A stretch of DNA of 34,392 nt from Chromatiaceae bacterium (GTDB lineage: Bacteria; Pseudomonadota; Gammaproteobacteria; Chromatiales; Chromatiaceae). The notes below the pieces were generated by a model that did no database searches, was not told where the DNA came from, and saw nothing but the letters and a program-made list of their open reading frames with translations. The stretch lies in the NCBI GenBank assembly GCA_013426805.1, contig JACDZG010000080.1, positions 1 through 34,392 on the forward strand, read 5' to 3'. The position numbers and the translations under genes were made by a program. Below are positions 21,142 to 28,833 of the stretch, in pieces (the stretch's first letter is position 1; every line of letters starts with the position of its first letter).

Positions 21142-21701
21142 GGGGTGGTGTCCTTGGCGTCAGCCGGGTGCTCGTCCTCGCGCGCGAGGAGGGCACCGGC
21201 CAGTTGTTTCACCCAATCGAGGAACAGGAGCGACTCGACCTGAGCGGCCAGATAGGCATCCAGATCCGACCGGGTGATGGCGTCGAGCAGGTCGGTCTGC
21301 CCGGCGAACGGGCACTGGGGCTGGCCGAGCCAGTCGCCGAGCAGTTCGTACAAATTGAAATAGACATTCCCTGTGCCCTTGCGGCGGTAAAAGGCCGCGG
21401 TCTGCCCCAGGCCGTTGGCGCGGATCATGAAGGGCATGGCGCCGGCATAGCTGTTGAACTCCTTTTGGCTTTTCGTGTCGGTTTGCCAGGTGAGCGCGAG
21501 TAACCGAATCCGCGCAAGCGCAAAGCGCGCACGCTGCTGTTGCGGGGTGGCCGTTGGCGCAGTGCCTGCCAGGCTTACCGGATCGGCGACGGCCGGCGGC
21601 CGGGTTGGTGCCGCATCGGTCTTGGTAACGGTCGCGGTATGTCCGGTCGGCCCCGGTGCCCGTTCGTCCTTGCGCTGTTGTTTGTCGTAGCGTCTGGCCA
21701 T
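21138..21701 (-). CDS. cmr5: Cmr5, III-B small (Cas11-like) subunit
   Basis: This is a 187-residue protein. The helical Cmr5 core begins around residue 55 (QQQRARFALARIRLL) and includes the conserved FNSYAGAMPFMIRANGLGQ segment and TAAFYRRKGTG. Cmr5 copies form the inner filament of the complex, contacting target RNA. The first 50 residues are low-complexity, rich in Ala, Thr and Pro plus charged residues (RRYDKQQRKDE), and look disordered; Cmr5 is often only 120-150 residues, so this is an added tail. The stop overlaps the cmr6 start as ATGA; cmr4 ends 3 bp upstream. Confidence 0.92.
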   Translation of the reverse strand: MARRYDKQQRKDERAPGPTGHTATVTKTDAAPTRPPAVADPVSLAGTAPTATPQQQRARFALARIRLLALTWQTDTKSQKEFNSYAGAMPFMIRANGLGQTAAFYRRKGTGNVYFNLYELLGDWLGQPQCPFAGQTDLLDAITRSDLDAYLAAQVESLLFLDWVKQLAGALLAREDEHPADAKDTTP

Positions 21702-21704
21702 CGT

Positions 21705-22577
21705 TCAATCCCCAGTCCGCCGGATGGTGACCTTGCACCAACCCATGCCGACGGTTTCATTGCCGCCCAGTTGCAGGTAAGGCCGGATGAACAGGTCGTG
21801 GGTGATGTGGTTCAGGACGTCGACGGCGGTCATGTTCGCGCCATCCGCCCGCGCGGCCTGGGCGTGCAGCGCGACATAGAGCAGCGTGTCCGGCGGCAGG
21901 CTTTCCTCGTACCAGAGCGCGCCTGGTTTGACCGTCTTGGTCTCGTTGAAGAGGCCGACGTGGGCATTGACCGGCGTGGCGAACTGGGCCAGGTGATTGA
22001 AACGGTCGTCATGGACCAGCACCAATTGCGCTTGCAGCGCGCTCACCGCATCGGCGCGGCCCATGAGCGACGCCAGGACGGCGATGATGGCGTTGAGGTC
22101 GGCCGCATCCGCGTCAAACCGGAACTCCTCCAGATAAAGCGCCGAGGTCGTGCATACGGGCAATAGGGCTGTATTGCGAGTGGGCACTTCAGGAATGGCG
22201 CCAAGGTCGAAATCAGGCAGGCCGAGTCGCTCGGCGTCGGCGCGTAAGCGCTTGAGCAGCGCCGGGCAGGTGACCCATTTGAAGTGACTGGTCAGCGAGC
22301 GCACGGGTAACAGCAGCAGCCGGGCGTCGCTGACCAGCAGTGCGCCGGCATGGTCGGAGGCATTGGCGGTCTCGGGGCCGAAGACGGGAATGCGCCAGGG
22401 CGCGTTTTGTTCTTCGGCCAAGGCACGGAGTGCGCCTTTGACGGCTGAACCATAGACCACCGGCCAGGCGGTATGGGCCTCCCGCTGGATCGGCAGATCG
22501 ATGACGCCGGCCATTTGACCGGCGCCGGCATGGAGCGACGTCTCGGCCAGCAGGCCGAGCAGTGCGGTGTTGTTCAT
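21705..22577 (-). CDS. cmr4: Cmr4, III-B backbone ribonuclease
   Basis: This is the backbone RAMP subunit that cuts target RNA at 6-nt intervals. The ATG at 22577 is chosen because GGAG lies 11 nt upstream (AAGGAGAAGAACGAAAC, then ATG) and because it overlaps the cmr3 stop as ATGA. An earlier in-frame ATG at 22604 is less likely. The product is 290 residues. The N-terminus LLAETSLHAGAG then GVIDLPIQRE matches Cmr4; D27 in that motif corresponds to the catalytic aspartate known from studied Cmr4/Csm3 proteins, so RNA cleavage should be retained. GSAVKGALRAL follows, as in the family. Confidence 0.95.
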   Translation of the reverse strand: MNNTALLGLLAETSLHAGAGQMAGVIDLPIQREAHTAWPVVYGSAVKGALRALAEEQNAPWRIPVFGPETANASDHAGALLVSDARLLLLPVRSLTSHFKWVTCPALLKRLRADAERLGLPDFDLGAIPEVPTRNTALLPVCTTSALYLEEFRFDADAADLNAIIAVLASLMGRADAVSALQAQLVLVHDDRFNHLAQFATPVNAHVGLFNETKTVKPGALWYEESLPPDTLLYVALHAQAARADGANMTAVDVLNHITHDLFIRPYLQLGGNETVGMGWCKVTIRRTGD

Positions 22578-23707
22578 GTTTCGTTCTTCTCCTTCATGCG
22601 CCATAGACCAACCGCCAACTCACCGCGTCCCAGCGCGGTATCATGACCGATATGTTGTCCGTGCAGCGCCTGCACGGCGTGCCGCGGATCGCCCTCGATG
22701 GAACAGAAAAATACGCTGCCGGCGGGAACCAGGCTTTTCACCGGACGCGATTGCTGCCGCAACAGGTCCCAGCCGCCCTCGCGCGCGGCCTTGCCGATCA
22801 CCGCGCTGTGCAGGGTGAGCGCAATGCCGTGCAGGTCGCCGCACCAGACGGTGAGGCCGTCGTGTTGTTGCTGCCGGAAACCGGGTGGGAACCAGTCTTT
22901 GCCGAAGTCGGCCGGGGTCAACAGGAGCAACAGCAGCCGTTGGCCTTCCGGTGCGGGCGCGGTGAGCGGTGCGGGTGCGGGCGTGATGGTCACGGCAGCG
23001 GTGCGGCCTTCACCGCCAAAGCGGGTCAGGCCGCGCGCGGGTTGTAGTGCGGACGGCAGCCCGCGGACTTCGGCACCAATGGCCAACCCGTCATGCGGGC
23101 GCAGATGGCGCGTCTGATAAAGCAGGCCATCGATGCCGGTGCGCCGACCATTGTCGCGGGCGATGCCGAGGCGGGGTTCTTCGGCGTAGAGGTCGCCGGC
23201 ACGGAACACTTGGCTCGGGGCCCGACCGTTCAACACCTGTCGCAGATCACTGCCGGTCAGCCAAGCCTGCTCCAGGGGTTTTGCGCCGGGTAACGGGGCT
23301 TCCAGTGCGGGCAGCCGCACCATCCCCAGATCGCAAGCGACCGGCGCGCCGGGAATGAGCCGGCGATACGCCTTGCCTTTGGCCAGCAGATGCAGCGGGG
23401 CGGGGTAGAGCCGTTCGCCCTGCCACACGGGGTAAGGTCCGGTGAGTCGCAGGGCGCCGAGGTCGTCGCCCGCGCCGATCCAGCCCTTGAGGTCGGCATA
23501 CTCGCCATCCTGGGCGAACTGCTCCCAGTCGACGCCCTGTTGCTCGCCGATCAGGGTCCGGATGGCGCCGGCCAGGGTGCGCGCCGGCGGTGGAAACAGA
23601 CTGCTCAGCTCGTGACTGCCGCTGGTATCGAAGCCGCGTGCCTCGCGGAAGAACCAGGTATCCAGCGGATCGAATCGCCAGGCGGTGGCAGTGGCAGTGG
23701 TCATCAT
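22574..23707 (-). CDS. cmr3: Cmr3, III-B crRNA handle-binding subunit
   Basis: This 377-residue Cas5-like RAMP protein pairs with Cas10 to hold the crRNA 5' tag. The N-terminus WRFDPLDTWFFREARGFD and the SLFPPPARTLAGAIRTLIG segment are diagnostic of Cmr3. Two ATGs lie in tandem (23707 and 23704); an AAGGAG sits 4 nt before the first and 7 nt before the second, so translation may well begin at the second. The overlap with the cmr2 stop (ATGATGA) supports coupling. It ends overlapping the cmr4 start. No truncation is seen. Confidence 0.93.
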   Translation of the reverse strand: MMTTATATAWRFDPLDTWFFREARGFDTSGSHELSSLFPPPARTLAGAIRTLIGEQQGVDWEQFAQDGEYADLKGWIGAGDDLGALRLTGPYPVWQGERLYPAPLHLLAKGKAYRRLIPGAPVACDLGMVRLPALEAPLPGAKPLEQAWLTGSDLRQVLNGRAPSQVFRAGDLYAEEPRLGIARDNGRRTGIDGLLYQTRHLRPHDGLAIGAEVRGLPSALQPARGLTRFGGEGRTAAVTITPAPAPLTAPAPEGQRLLLLLLTPADFGKDWFPPGFRQQQHDGLTVWCGDLHGIALTLHSAVIGKAAREGGWDLLRQQSRPVKSLVPAGSVFFCSIEGDPRHAVQALHGQHIGHDTALGRGELAVGLWRMKEKNET

Positions 23708-25686
23708 TCGACTCCTTTCTGCGCCAGAAACCGGACCAGCAGTGCGCCGTCCGCCTCTAGGCGTGCTTGCTTATACAACAGCGTACCGTCGGGTTGTTGT
23801 CGATCCGCGGGGTGCTGCATCGGCGGTTGGTCGCCGGCGGTGGGTTGCGCGATGCGAATCACCGGATGGCATTGTTCGAGCAGCGGTTGGATCAGGCGTT
23901 CGGCCTCGTGCATTTTCAGTTTCTTTTCGCGGCCCTCATTGACGCCGGACGCCAGATAATCCACGGCCAATAGCGCCAGCGTATCGCTGTCGGTGAAGAT
24001 CGGCGTTGCTGCGGGCTGATCCGGCGCGGTGGTCGGTGGGTTGAGCAGCGCAAAGCGTTCGCGGATCTTGTAGAAAAATTTGCTGCTGAACGGAGTCTGT
24101 TCGGTCTGGGTTCCCGGCTGGATCTCGGCAAAGTGTGCCGCGAGCTGTTCGATGACCAATTGGTGCGGCGACTCCTTATTGCAGGCGCAGTCCCAGGGTC
24201 GCGCCCATTGCAGCGCCAGTCCGCCCGGTTTCCAGACCCGTACCGCGATGGCATCGCGTCCGGTGGTGTCCTTTGCGACCTCGTCCAGCAGTCGATGGGT
24301 ATCGCGCAGCATGCGGGTCAGCGGGATTTTCACGTGCGCAAAGGTCACCGCCGCCGAGATGGTCGAAGGGCTCTGCGCAGTTGCGAATGACTCTGTGAAG
24401 GCATCGAGATAGCACTGGCGCACGGCCAGGGCGCAGCGCAAGGCATCTTCCAGCGGCAAGAGCGCCAATACGTCGTCGCCGCCGGCATAGATCAGGAAGC
24501 CATTGCAGGTGTCGATCAGTGTGGGCACGCGCCCGGTAAAGGATTCCAGTGCCTTTGAGATCTTGGGTGGCGCAGCGTCCTCGCGCAGCAGTTGACCCAG
24601 ACTGTCGCCGTCCATCAGCAGGATGGCGTAAAAGGGGGATGGTGGTGCCTTGCACTTTAGTGCCTTGAGTGCCTGTGTCATTCCTCCAGCCGCGCGGCGG
24701 TCAGGACACTCCTGCTGACTGGTCAACACATGCTGGAAGAGCGCGCTGCTGTTCAAAGGGCGGAGACCGCCCCGGGTCTGATAGGCGTCTTTGACGCACC
24801 GCAGATGACGGATGCCGCAGTCATTCGGCTCAAACACCGCGGCAGCGGCCGTATGCAGACGCGTCAACGCCTCGGCCGACTCGTCGCGTACCGCATCTGC
24901 CAGCCAATGCGCTGCTGCCAGGTCGAGGGTCGATGGCGTCTGCGCGTCGATCTTCCAGCCATGCAGTGTCCAGCAGCCCGGCATCTGCGCCTTGACCTGG
25001 ACGAAGCCATGCACAAAGCGCCGCTTGATGAAGGCGATGGCGCACAGGGTTTCGTCCGCGACCAGATCCTGTCCGCACATCCGGCGCAGTGGCTCCCAGA
25101 ACGCATTCAGGGCCGACCGATCGAATACCGGCAGACCGGAGAGCTCTTGCCAACCGGTCATCACCGAGCATTTGACTCCGGTTTCCACCGGCGGCAACTG
25201 GGTACGCCAGTTCTTGCGCCGATCGAGCAGGGCGTCAGCGTCGCCCAGCACCCAGGCGATCTCCCAGAAACCATCGATCTGGCGTTCCCAGATGTCGCGT
25301 GTGATCGAATTGGTTGCCGCGTGTCGCGCCAGATCCCGTTGCCAGACCGTCTCGGCGAGTGCCCGCCAGGCGTCGCACACGGCCTGCTTGATCAGGTGTG
25401 GTTCGAAGTCGGTGCCTGTCTTGGCATGAAATGCTTTGAAGCGGTTGGGAATGCAGCCCTGTCGCGGCGGCTGACCGGGACCCTGCCCGGTCGCCAGCCA
25501 ATCGAGATAGGCGTCGTTGGGGCGCGGAAATTCGATCGTCCCGCCTTGCGCGATGACGGTCCGCATTGCGGAGCCGGCCAGCCAGGACAGCAGGAAGGAC
25601 CCGGCCCAGAAATCGCGGGTGCGCCGCGCTTGGGCGACGAATCCCTGCACCGGGCCGAGGGTGAAGTGGAAGGTGCGCGCGGTCAT
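23704..25686 (-). CDS. cmr2: Cas10/Cmr2, cyclase without HD nuclease
   Basis: This is the large subunit of the Cmr complex. I chose the ATG at 25686 (660 residues, MTARTFHFTLGPVQGFVAQA) because it overlaps the cmr1 stop as ATGA and begins at the conserved Cmr2 N-terminus. The protein starts directly with the FTLGPVQGF region, with no N-terminal HD motif, so it probably lacks DNase activity. The palm domain keeps MDGDSLGQLL near residue 358 and GGDDVLALL at about 401-409, the GGDD site that makes cyclic oligoadenylate when target RNA is bound. A cysteine pair (CAC) near 507 is all that remains of a possible zinc site. The genomic context (CARF effector, Csx16) agrees with active signalling. 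Confidence 0.95.
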   Translation of the reverse strand: MTARTFHFTLGPVQGFVAQARRTRDFWAGSFLLSWLAGSAMRTVIAQGGTIEFPRPNDAYLDWLATGQGPGQPPRQGCIPNRFKAFHAKTGTDFEPHLIKQAVCDAWRALAETVWQRDLARHAATNSITRDIWERQIDGFWEIAWVLGDADALLDRRKNWRTQLPPVETGVKCSVMTGWQELSGLPVFDRSALNAFWEPLRRMCGQDLVADETLCAIAFIKRRFVHGFVQVKAQMPGCWTLHGWKIDAQTPSTLDLAAAHWLADAVRDESAEALTRLHTAAAAVFEPNDCGIRHLRCVKDAYQTRGGLRPLNSSALFQHVLTSQQECPDRRAAGGMTQALKALKCKAPPSPFYAILLMDGDSLGQLLREDAAPPKISKALESFTGRVPTLIDTCNGFLIYAGGDDVLALLPLEDALRCALAVRQCYLDAFTESFATAQSPSTISAAVTFAHVKIPLTRMLRDTHRLLDEVAKDTTGRDAIAVRVWKPGGLALQWARPWDCACNKESPHQLVIEQLAAHFAEIQPGTQTEQTPFSSKFFYKIRERFALLNPPTTAPDQPAATPIFTDSDTLALLAVDYLASGVNEGREKKLKMHEAERLIQPLLEQCHPVIRIAQPTAGDQPPMQHPADRQQPDGTLLYKQARLEADGALLVRFLAQKGVE

Positions 25687-26885
25687 GGGCGGGGCTCCAG
25701 CAGTGTGCGTCGCTCGGCGAACCGATCCATGAAACCGTGGAGCACCGTCCAATCTGGAGTCACGTCGATCCGACGAACAGGACCTTTGCTTTTCAGTCCG
25801 ATCCGCCAGGCGTCCGGCAGGAACTGGGCCGGTAACAAGGTCAATACCGCCGCTCGTTGATGATTGGGAAACTCATGCAGATGAATGAACAAGGGAGAGG
25901 CTCGGCGGTTGGCGCCAATATCGCTCCATCCGCCACCGGTTTGTGGTGCAATGGCGTTGATCTCCAGCTTGTTATTGGTCGGCGGAAGCGATGAGAAAAA
26001 ATAATTGTGCGGCAGACCAAAGACAACACGCCGCGGATGTGTCGTCATCGGGTTTGCCAGGAGGGCATCGCGGGCCAGGTCGTGGTCGTCGGCAAAGTTC
26101 CTTTCCGACGGTACTCCGGCGACCTTGCCATTGAGGCCCCAACTACGGTAGTGCTGCATCTCTCCGCCCAGATCTCCCAGCAACTCCCAGGCATTCCGAT
26201 GAACGCCGGGAATGGCGTCGATCCGGCTTTGAGTAGAAAAAGCGGTATAGGGTGGCAGGGTGTCCGGTCGCATGGTAATCAGCTTCACGATCGCTTCTCG
26301 CAAATGGTCGAGATCGCAGGGTACGGTTAGCTCGGTGCCTGATAAGGATTGAAGAGCCAAGGAACCAAAGCCCTTGCGACCGCGACTTCCTAGTCCGCCG
26401 AGCAGACCAAGCGCAAGTAGGGCGCGGGCGACCGATTCGCGATCTGTGCGATCCGTCCCCGGTCGGAAAAGTAACCGCAGACGCAACTCGCCTGGTTCCA
26501 GCGCTGAACGCAAATACCCTTTTTTGAAGTGATACAATCCTTGGTTAAGCAGATATTGATGACCAGGGCTGGCCGGCGGTAGCGCGTTCGGCTCGAGTGC
26601 GCGCCCGGAATACTGTGCGTTGAGCAAAAACCGTCCCTGTCCGGAGCCGTCGTCATCGGCGGCGCTGCCGAACAGACGCGCTTCCGAACGATGCAGATGC
26701 TCAAGGGCCTTGGATAGCGAACCGCCAGTGGCTTGGAGCGATAGCCCCCAATGTAACGCCCGCCACCAGAACCGCAGTGCCCCTTTGATGGACGGCGGAC
26801 GGATACCATCGTCGACTTTCTGATTCGCTCCACCGAGGAACATCGGGGTGACAATCCGGAATGTTGCTTCGACTATTTCAGCCAT
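25683..26885 (-). CDS. cmr1: Cmr1, III-B complex subunit
   Basis: This 400-residue tandem-RAMP protein caps the 3' side of the crRNA in the Cmr complex and contributes to target recognition. The start at 26885 has AAGGAG 8 nt upstream and coincides with the family N-terminus VEATFRIVTPMFLGGANQ. A much longer open frame upstream is overlap with the CARF gene. Other Cmr1 hallmarks are RPPSIKGALRFWWRAL around residues 32-47, LFGSAADDDG, and the glycine-rich GGLGSRGRKGFGSL. Its stop overlaps the cmr2 start as ATGA, and the CARF gene ends 28 bp upstream. Confidence 0.95.
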   Translation of the reverse strand: MAEIVEATFRIVTPMFLGGANQKVDDGIRPPSIKGALRFWWRALHWGLSLQATGGSLSKALEHLHRSEARLFGSAADDDGSGQGRFLLNAQYSGRALEPNALPPASPGHQYLLNQGLYHFKKGYLRSALEPGELRLRLLFRPGTDRTDRESVARALLALGLLGGLGSRGRKGFGSLALQSLSGTELTVPCDLDHLREAIVKLITMRPDTLPPYTAFSTQSRIDAIPGVHRNAWELLGDLGGEMQHYRSWGLNGKVAGVPSERNFADDHDLARDALLANPMTTHPRRVVFGLPHNYFFSSLPPTNNKLEINAIAPQTGGGWSDIGANRRASPLFIHLHEFPNHQRAAVLTLLPAQFLPDAWRIGLKSKGPVRRIDVTPDWTVLHGFMDRFAERRTLLEPRP

Positions 26886-26913
26886 GAGGCCTGCTCCTTT
26901 TCTTTGGTTGCTC

Positions 26914-28053
26914 TCAGCCTTCGTACAACTCCATACGCACGAAGGGTGCGTATTGCGTGCGCCGCTCGGCGAGCAGGCGCATTCCGGCATCGCTCTTGCG
27001 GTTTTGATCGAGCATCGCGTCGTATTCTGTGTGATCGACGATGCGCCACACCAGCAGGCGCCAGCCTTCCACTGACACCAGATAGCGGTCGCGGGTATGT
27101 TGGCCCGGTTTGAGCCAGAACAGCCCCTGGCTCCAGGGTTCGTGTTTACCGGCTTCCAGTTGTTCGCGCGACCGCGCGACACGTGGGATGTAGTCGTCGG
27201 GTTTGCAGCCTTCGATCGCGCGCATTCTCAGCAAATCGTCCAGTGCACGACGCGACAGATAGGGCACCAACGCGGACGGGCGTTCAAGTTCTTCCCAGAT
27301 CAGAAAGCCCCCTGGTGACAGACTGACCTGGCCGTTACCCTGGTCCTCGAACAGCGACTCCAACGCGGACCGCTCGTCGAACCCCATGGCTGCTTCGAGA
27401 TCCGCCTGGGGGATAGCGCACTCCTGCTGAATGCGCTCCAGCAGCGGGCGAATCGGTTCGAGACGTGAACGCGCAAACTCCACCGGCATGGCCGGCAGTG
27501 GAATCACGGCGCTGGACTGCTCGAAGATGTACTTGGCCGGGACGCCTTTGAGCATTCCGATCAGGACCGTGTATGGCACCAGGCTCTTGAAGCCCCCGGT
27601 TGGGTTGAGAACGCATTGCGCGGCGCCATTCGCGTCGATCTCGCGCAGGATGGCTTTCGTGAAGTTGAGCACCCCGGCCGTGCGAAACGCCTGGGCGTCG
27701 GTGACTTGCAGGCCGACGATGACCTCGATTTTGCAGCGGACGCCGGGTTGGGCACGCTCCAGATAGCGCTTCACCGCTTCGGCACAGGCTTGGCCGTCAG
27801 GCGTTTCGGAACTGAACAGGGTCACGGTGTCTTTGCCGGTCAAGCCCATGCGCGCCAGTGAGTGGATCTCGGCGGACAGGTCGCGCCGTAGTGCGGTCTC
27901 GTCGTCCATGCGGGCAGACTGGAAGGTTTCATAAATGAGGGTCGCAGCGGTATTGATGCCGCCATGATGCGCAACCCAAGTGGGATCGAACCGCGGTTCG
28001 TGCGGCAGTTTCTTGGCGGCGCTGGTGCCGCAGGTGCAAAGGTAGATCGGCAC
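26914..28053 (-). CDS. CARF-domain effector, C-terminal domain RelE-like (Cami1-like candidate)
   Basis: This 379-residue protein has an N-terminal CARF domain: a Rossmann start (IYLCTCGTSAAKKL), LTGKDTVTLFSSETPDG, and the ligand-loop motif NPTGGFKSLVPY at 150-161 that binds cyclic oligoadenylate in related APE2256-type proteins. A short winged-helix-like linker follows (about 215-265). The C-terminus (about 275-350) has a helix pair and then basic beta-strands, including HTRDRYLVSV and WRLLVWRIVDH ending EYDAML. This arrangement recalls RelE-family mRNA interferases, as in the CARF-RelE effector Cami1. I see no HEPN RxxxxH motif. The start is GTG, with GAGG 10 nt upstream. It is the second gene of the III-B operon. 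CARF is confident; the RelE assignment is moderate. Confidence 0.8.
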   Translation of the reverse strand: MPIYLCTCGTSAAKKLPHEPRFDPTWVAHHGGINTAATLIYETFQSARMDDETALRRDLSAEIHSLARMGLTGKDTVTLFSSETPDGQACAEAVKRYLERAQPGVRCKIEVIVGLQVTDAQAFRTAGVLNFTKAILREIDANGAAQCVLNPTGGFKSLVPYTVLIGMLKGVPAKYIFEQSSAVIPLPAMPVEFARSRLEPIRPLLERIQQECAIPQADLEAAMGFDERSALESLFEDQGNGQVSLSPGGFLIWEELERPSALVPYLSRRALDDLLRMRAIEGCKPDDYIPRVARSREQLEAGKHEPWSQGLFWLKPGQHTRDRYLVSVEGWRLLVWRIVDHTEYDAMLDQNRKSDAGMRLLAERRTQYAPFVRMELYEG

Positions 28054-28146
28054 AGTACAGGTTCCTCGTTCGTGGTCGATGGTCCAATTGCAGACATGGA
28101 TTGCCCTTGGGTTGGCATCCTAACGTGGGCAGGCGTTCCGTTCCCA

Positions 28147-28161
28147 TTTCGCAAGCTTGCG
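28147..28161. repeat. 15-bp palindrome-bearing repeat TTTCGCAAGCTTGCG, copy 2
   Basis: It directly abuts the stop codon of the NE0113-type CARF gene, in the 108-bp gap before the CARF effector. It is identical to copies at 19516-19530 and 28787-28801, and copies 2 and 3 share one further base. Confidence 0.8.
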
Positions 28162-28647
28162 TCAGTTGTCGTTCTCCGGCGCCGGCACGGCGGCATAGTG
28201 GATGGCGGCGGGTGTGAGGGCCAGGGCATAGCCGGAGGCCTCGGTGTCCTGCAAGATCAGGTAGGGGCGCGCCGCCAAGGCGCCGAGTTTGTCCTTGAGG
28301 GTCTTGTTGAGCTTGGAGTTCTTGGTATTGAAATAGTCGGGCAGCATGCCGTTGCGTAGCCCGAAGGCGCCAAGGGTCTTACCTTGCTCGTCGAGTAGCA
28401 GGGCATATTCGCGGCGCAGCCGCCCCAGCCAGTCGATGGCGGGGGAGAGCAGGTTCAGGCGCGCATGTTCGGCCCCGCGCAGGGTGGTGATGAGGTGGAC
28501 CTCGGTGGGTACCAGGCTCGGGTTACGCAGCCAGAGGGCGCAGATGGTCTCGGTGACAACCTGTGGCGTCAGGCCGGTCACGGCGAGCAGGATATGGCGC
28601 CATGTTGCCGCGGGGGCGACGGTTTGGTCTTGGTCGGCCGGGGTCAT
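28162..28647 (-). CDS. NE0113-family CARF protein, apparently internally deleted
   Basis: The N-terminus (HILLAVTGLTPQVVTETICAL, then PTEVHLITTLRGAEHARL) is the CARF start typical of the Cas_NE0113 family of type III accessory proteins. The C-terminus (PDYFNTKNSKLNKTLKDKLG, then ARPYLIL and YALALTPAAIHYA) resembles the far C-terminal end of the same family. From memory, full-length members are roughly twice this size and carry between these ends an SIAGGRKTMGFY-like CARF motif and further strands. None of that is present, yet the frame is open. I chose the ATG at 28647 (161 residues), since AAGGAG lies 9 nt upstream; the earlier ATG at 28656 overlaps no usable spacing. It is probably the first gene of the III-B operon. 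It may be a decayed gene or a shortened sensor. Confidence 0.75.
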   Translation of the reverse strand: MTPADQDQTVAPAATWRHILLAVTGLTPQVVTETICALWLRNPSLVPTEVHLITTLRGAEHARLNLLSPAIDWLGRLRREYALLLDEQGKTLGAFGLRNGMLPDYFNTKNSKLNKTLKDKLGALAARPYLILQDTEASGYALALTPAAIHYAAVPAPENDN

Positions 28648-28786
28648 TGTGCCCATCTCCTTGCGTTGCCGTATGCTGTGACCAGAAGCGATATTAGACG
28701 CATCGTGGCATCCCTGCCTCCTTGGTTTGACGGATCAGGCCCCGATGCGTGCCGGAATTGTGACGCGGGTCACAGGGGCGTGCTGG

Positions 28787-28801
28787 TTTCGCAAGCTTGC
28801 G
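28787..28801. repeat. 15-bp palindrome-bearing repeat TTTCGCAAGCTTGCG, copy 3
   Basis: It lies between the dabA stop and the NE0113-type CARF gene. With copy 2 it brackets that gene. Confidence 0.8.
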
Positions 28802-28833
28802 TTCGAAGGTGAGCCGATTTCTGCGCTGCAGCG

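Noticed and set aside
26886-27182. Upstream extension of the cmr1 frame
   Set aside because: The extension lies out of frame over the CARF gene and has no family similarity. A strong AAGGAG sits in front of the ATG at 26885.
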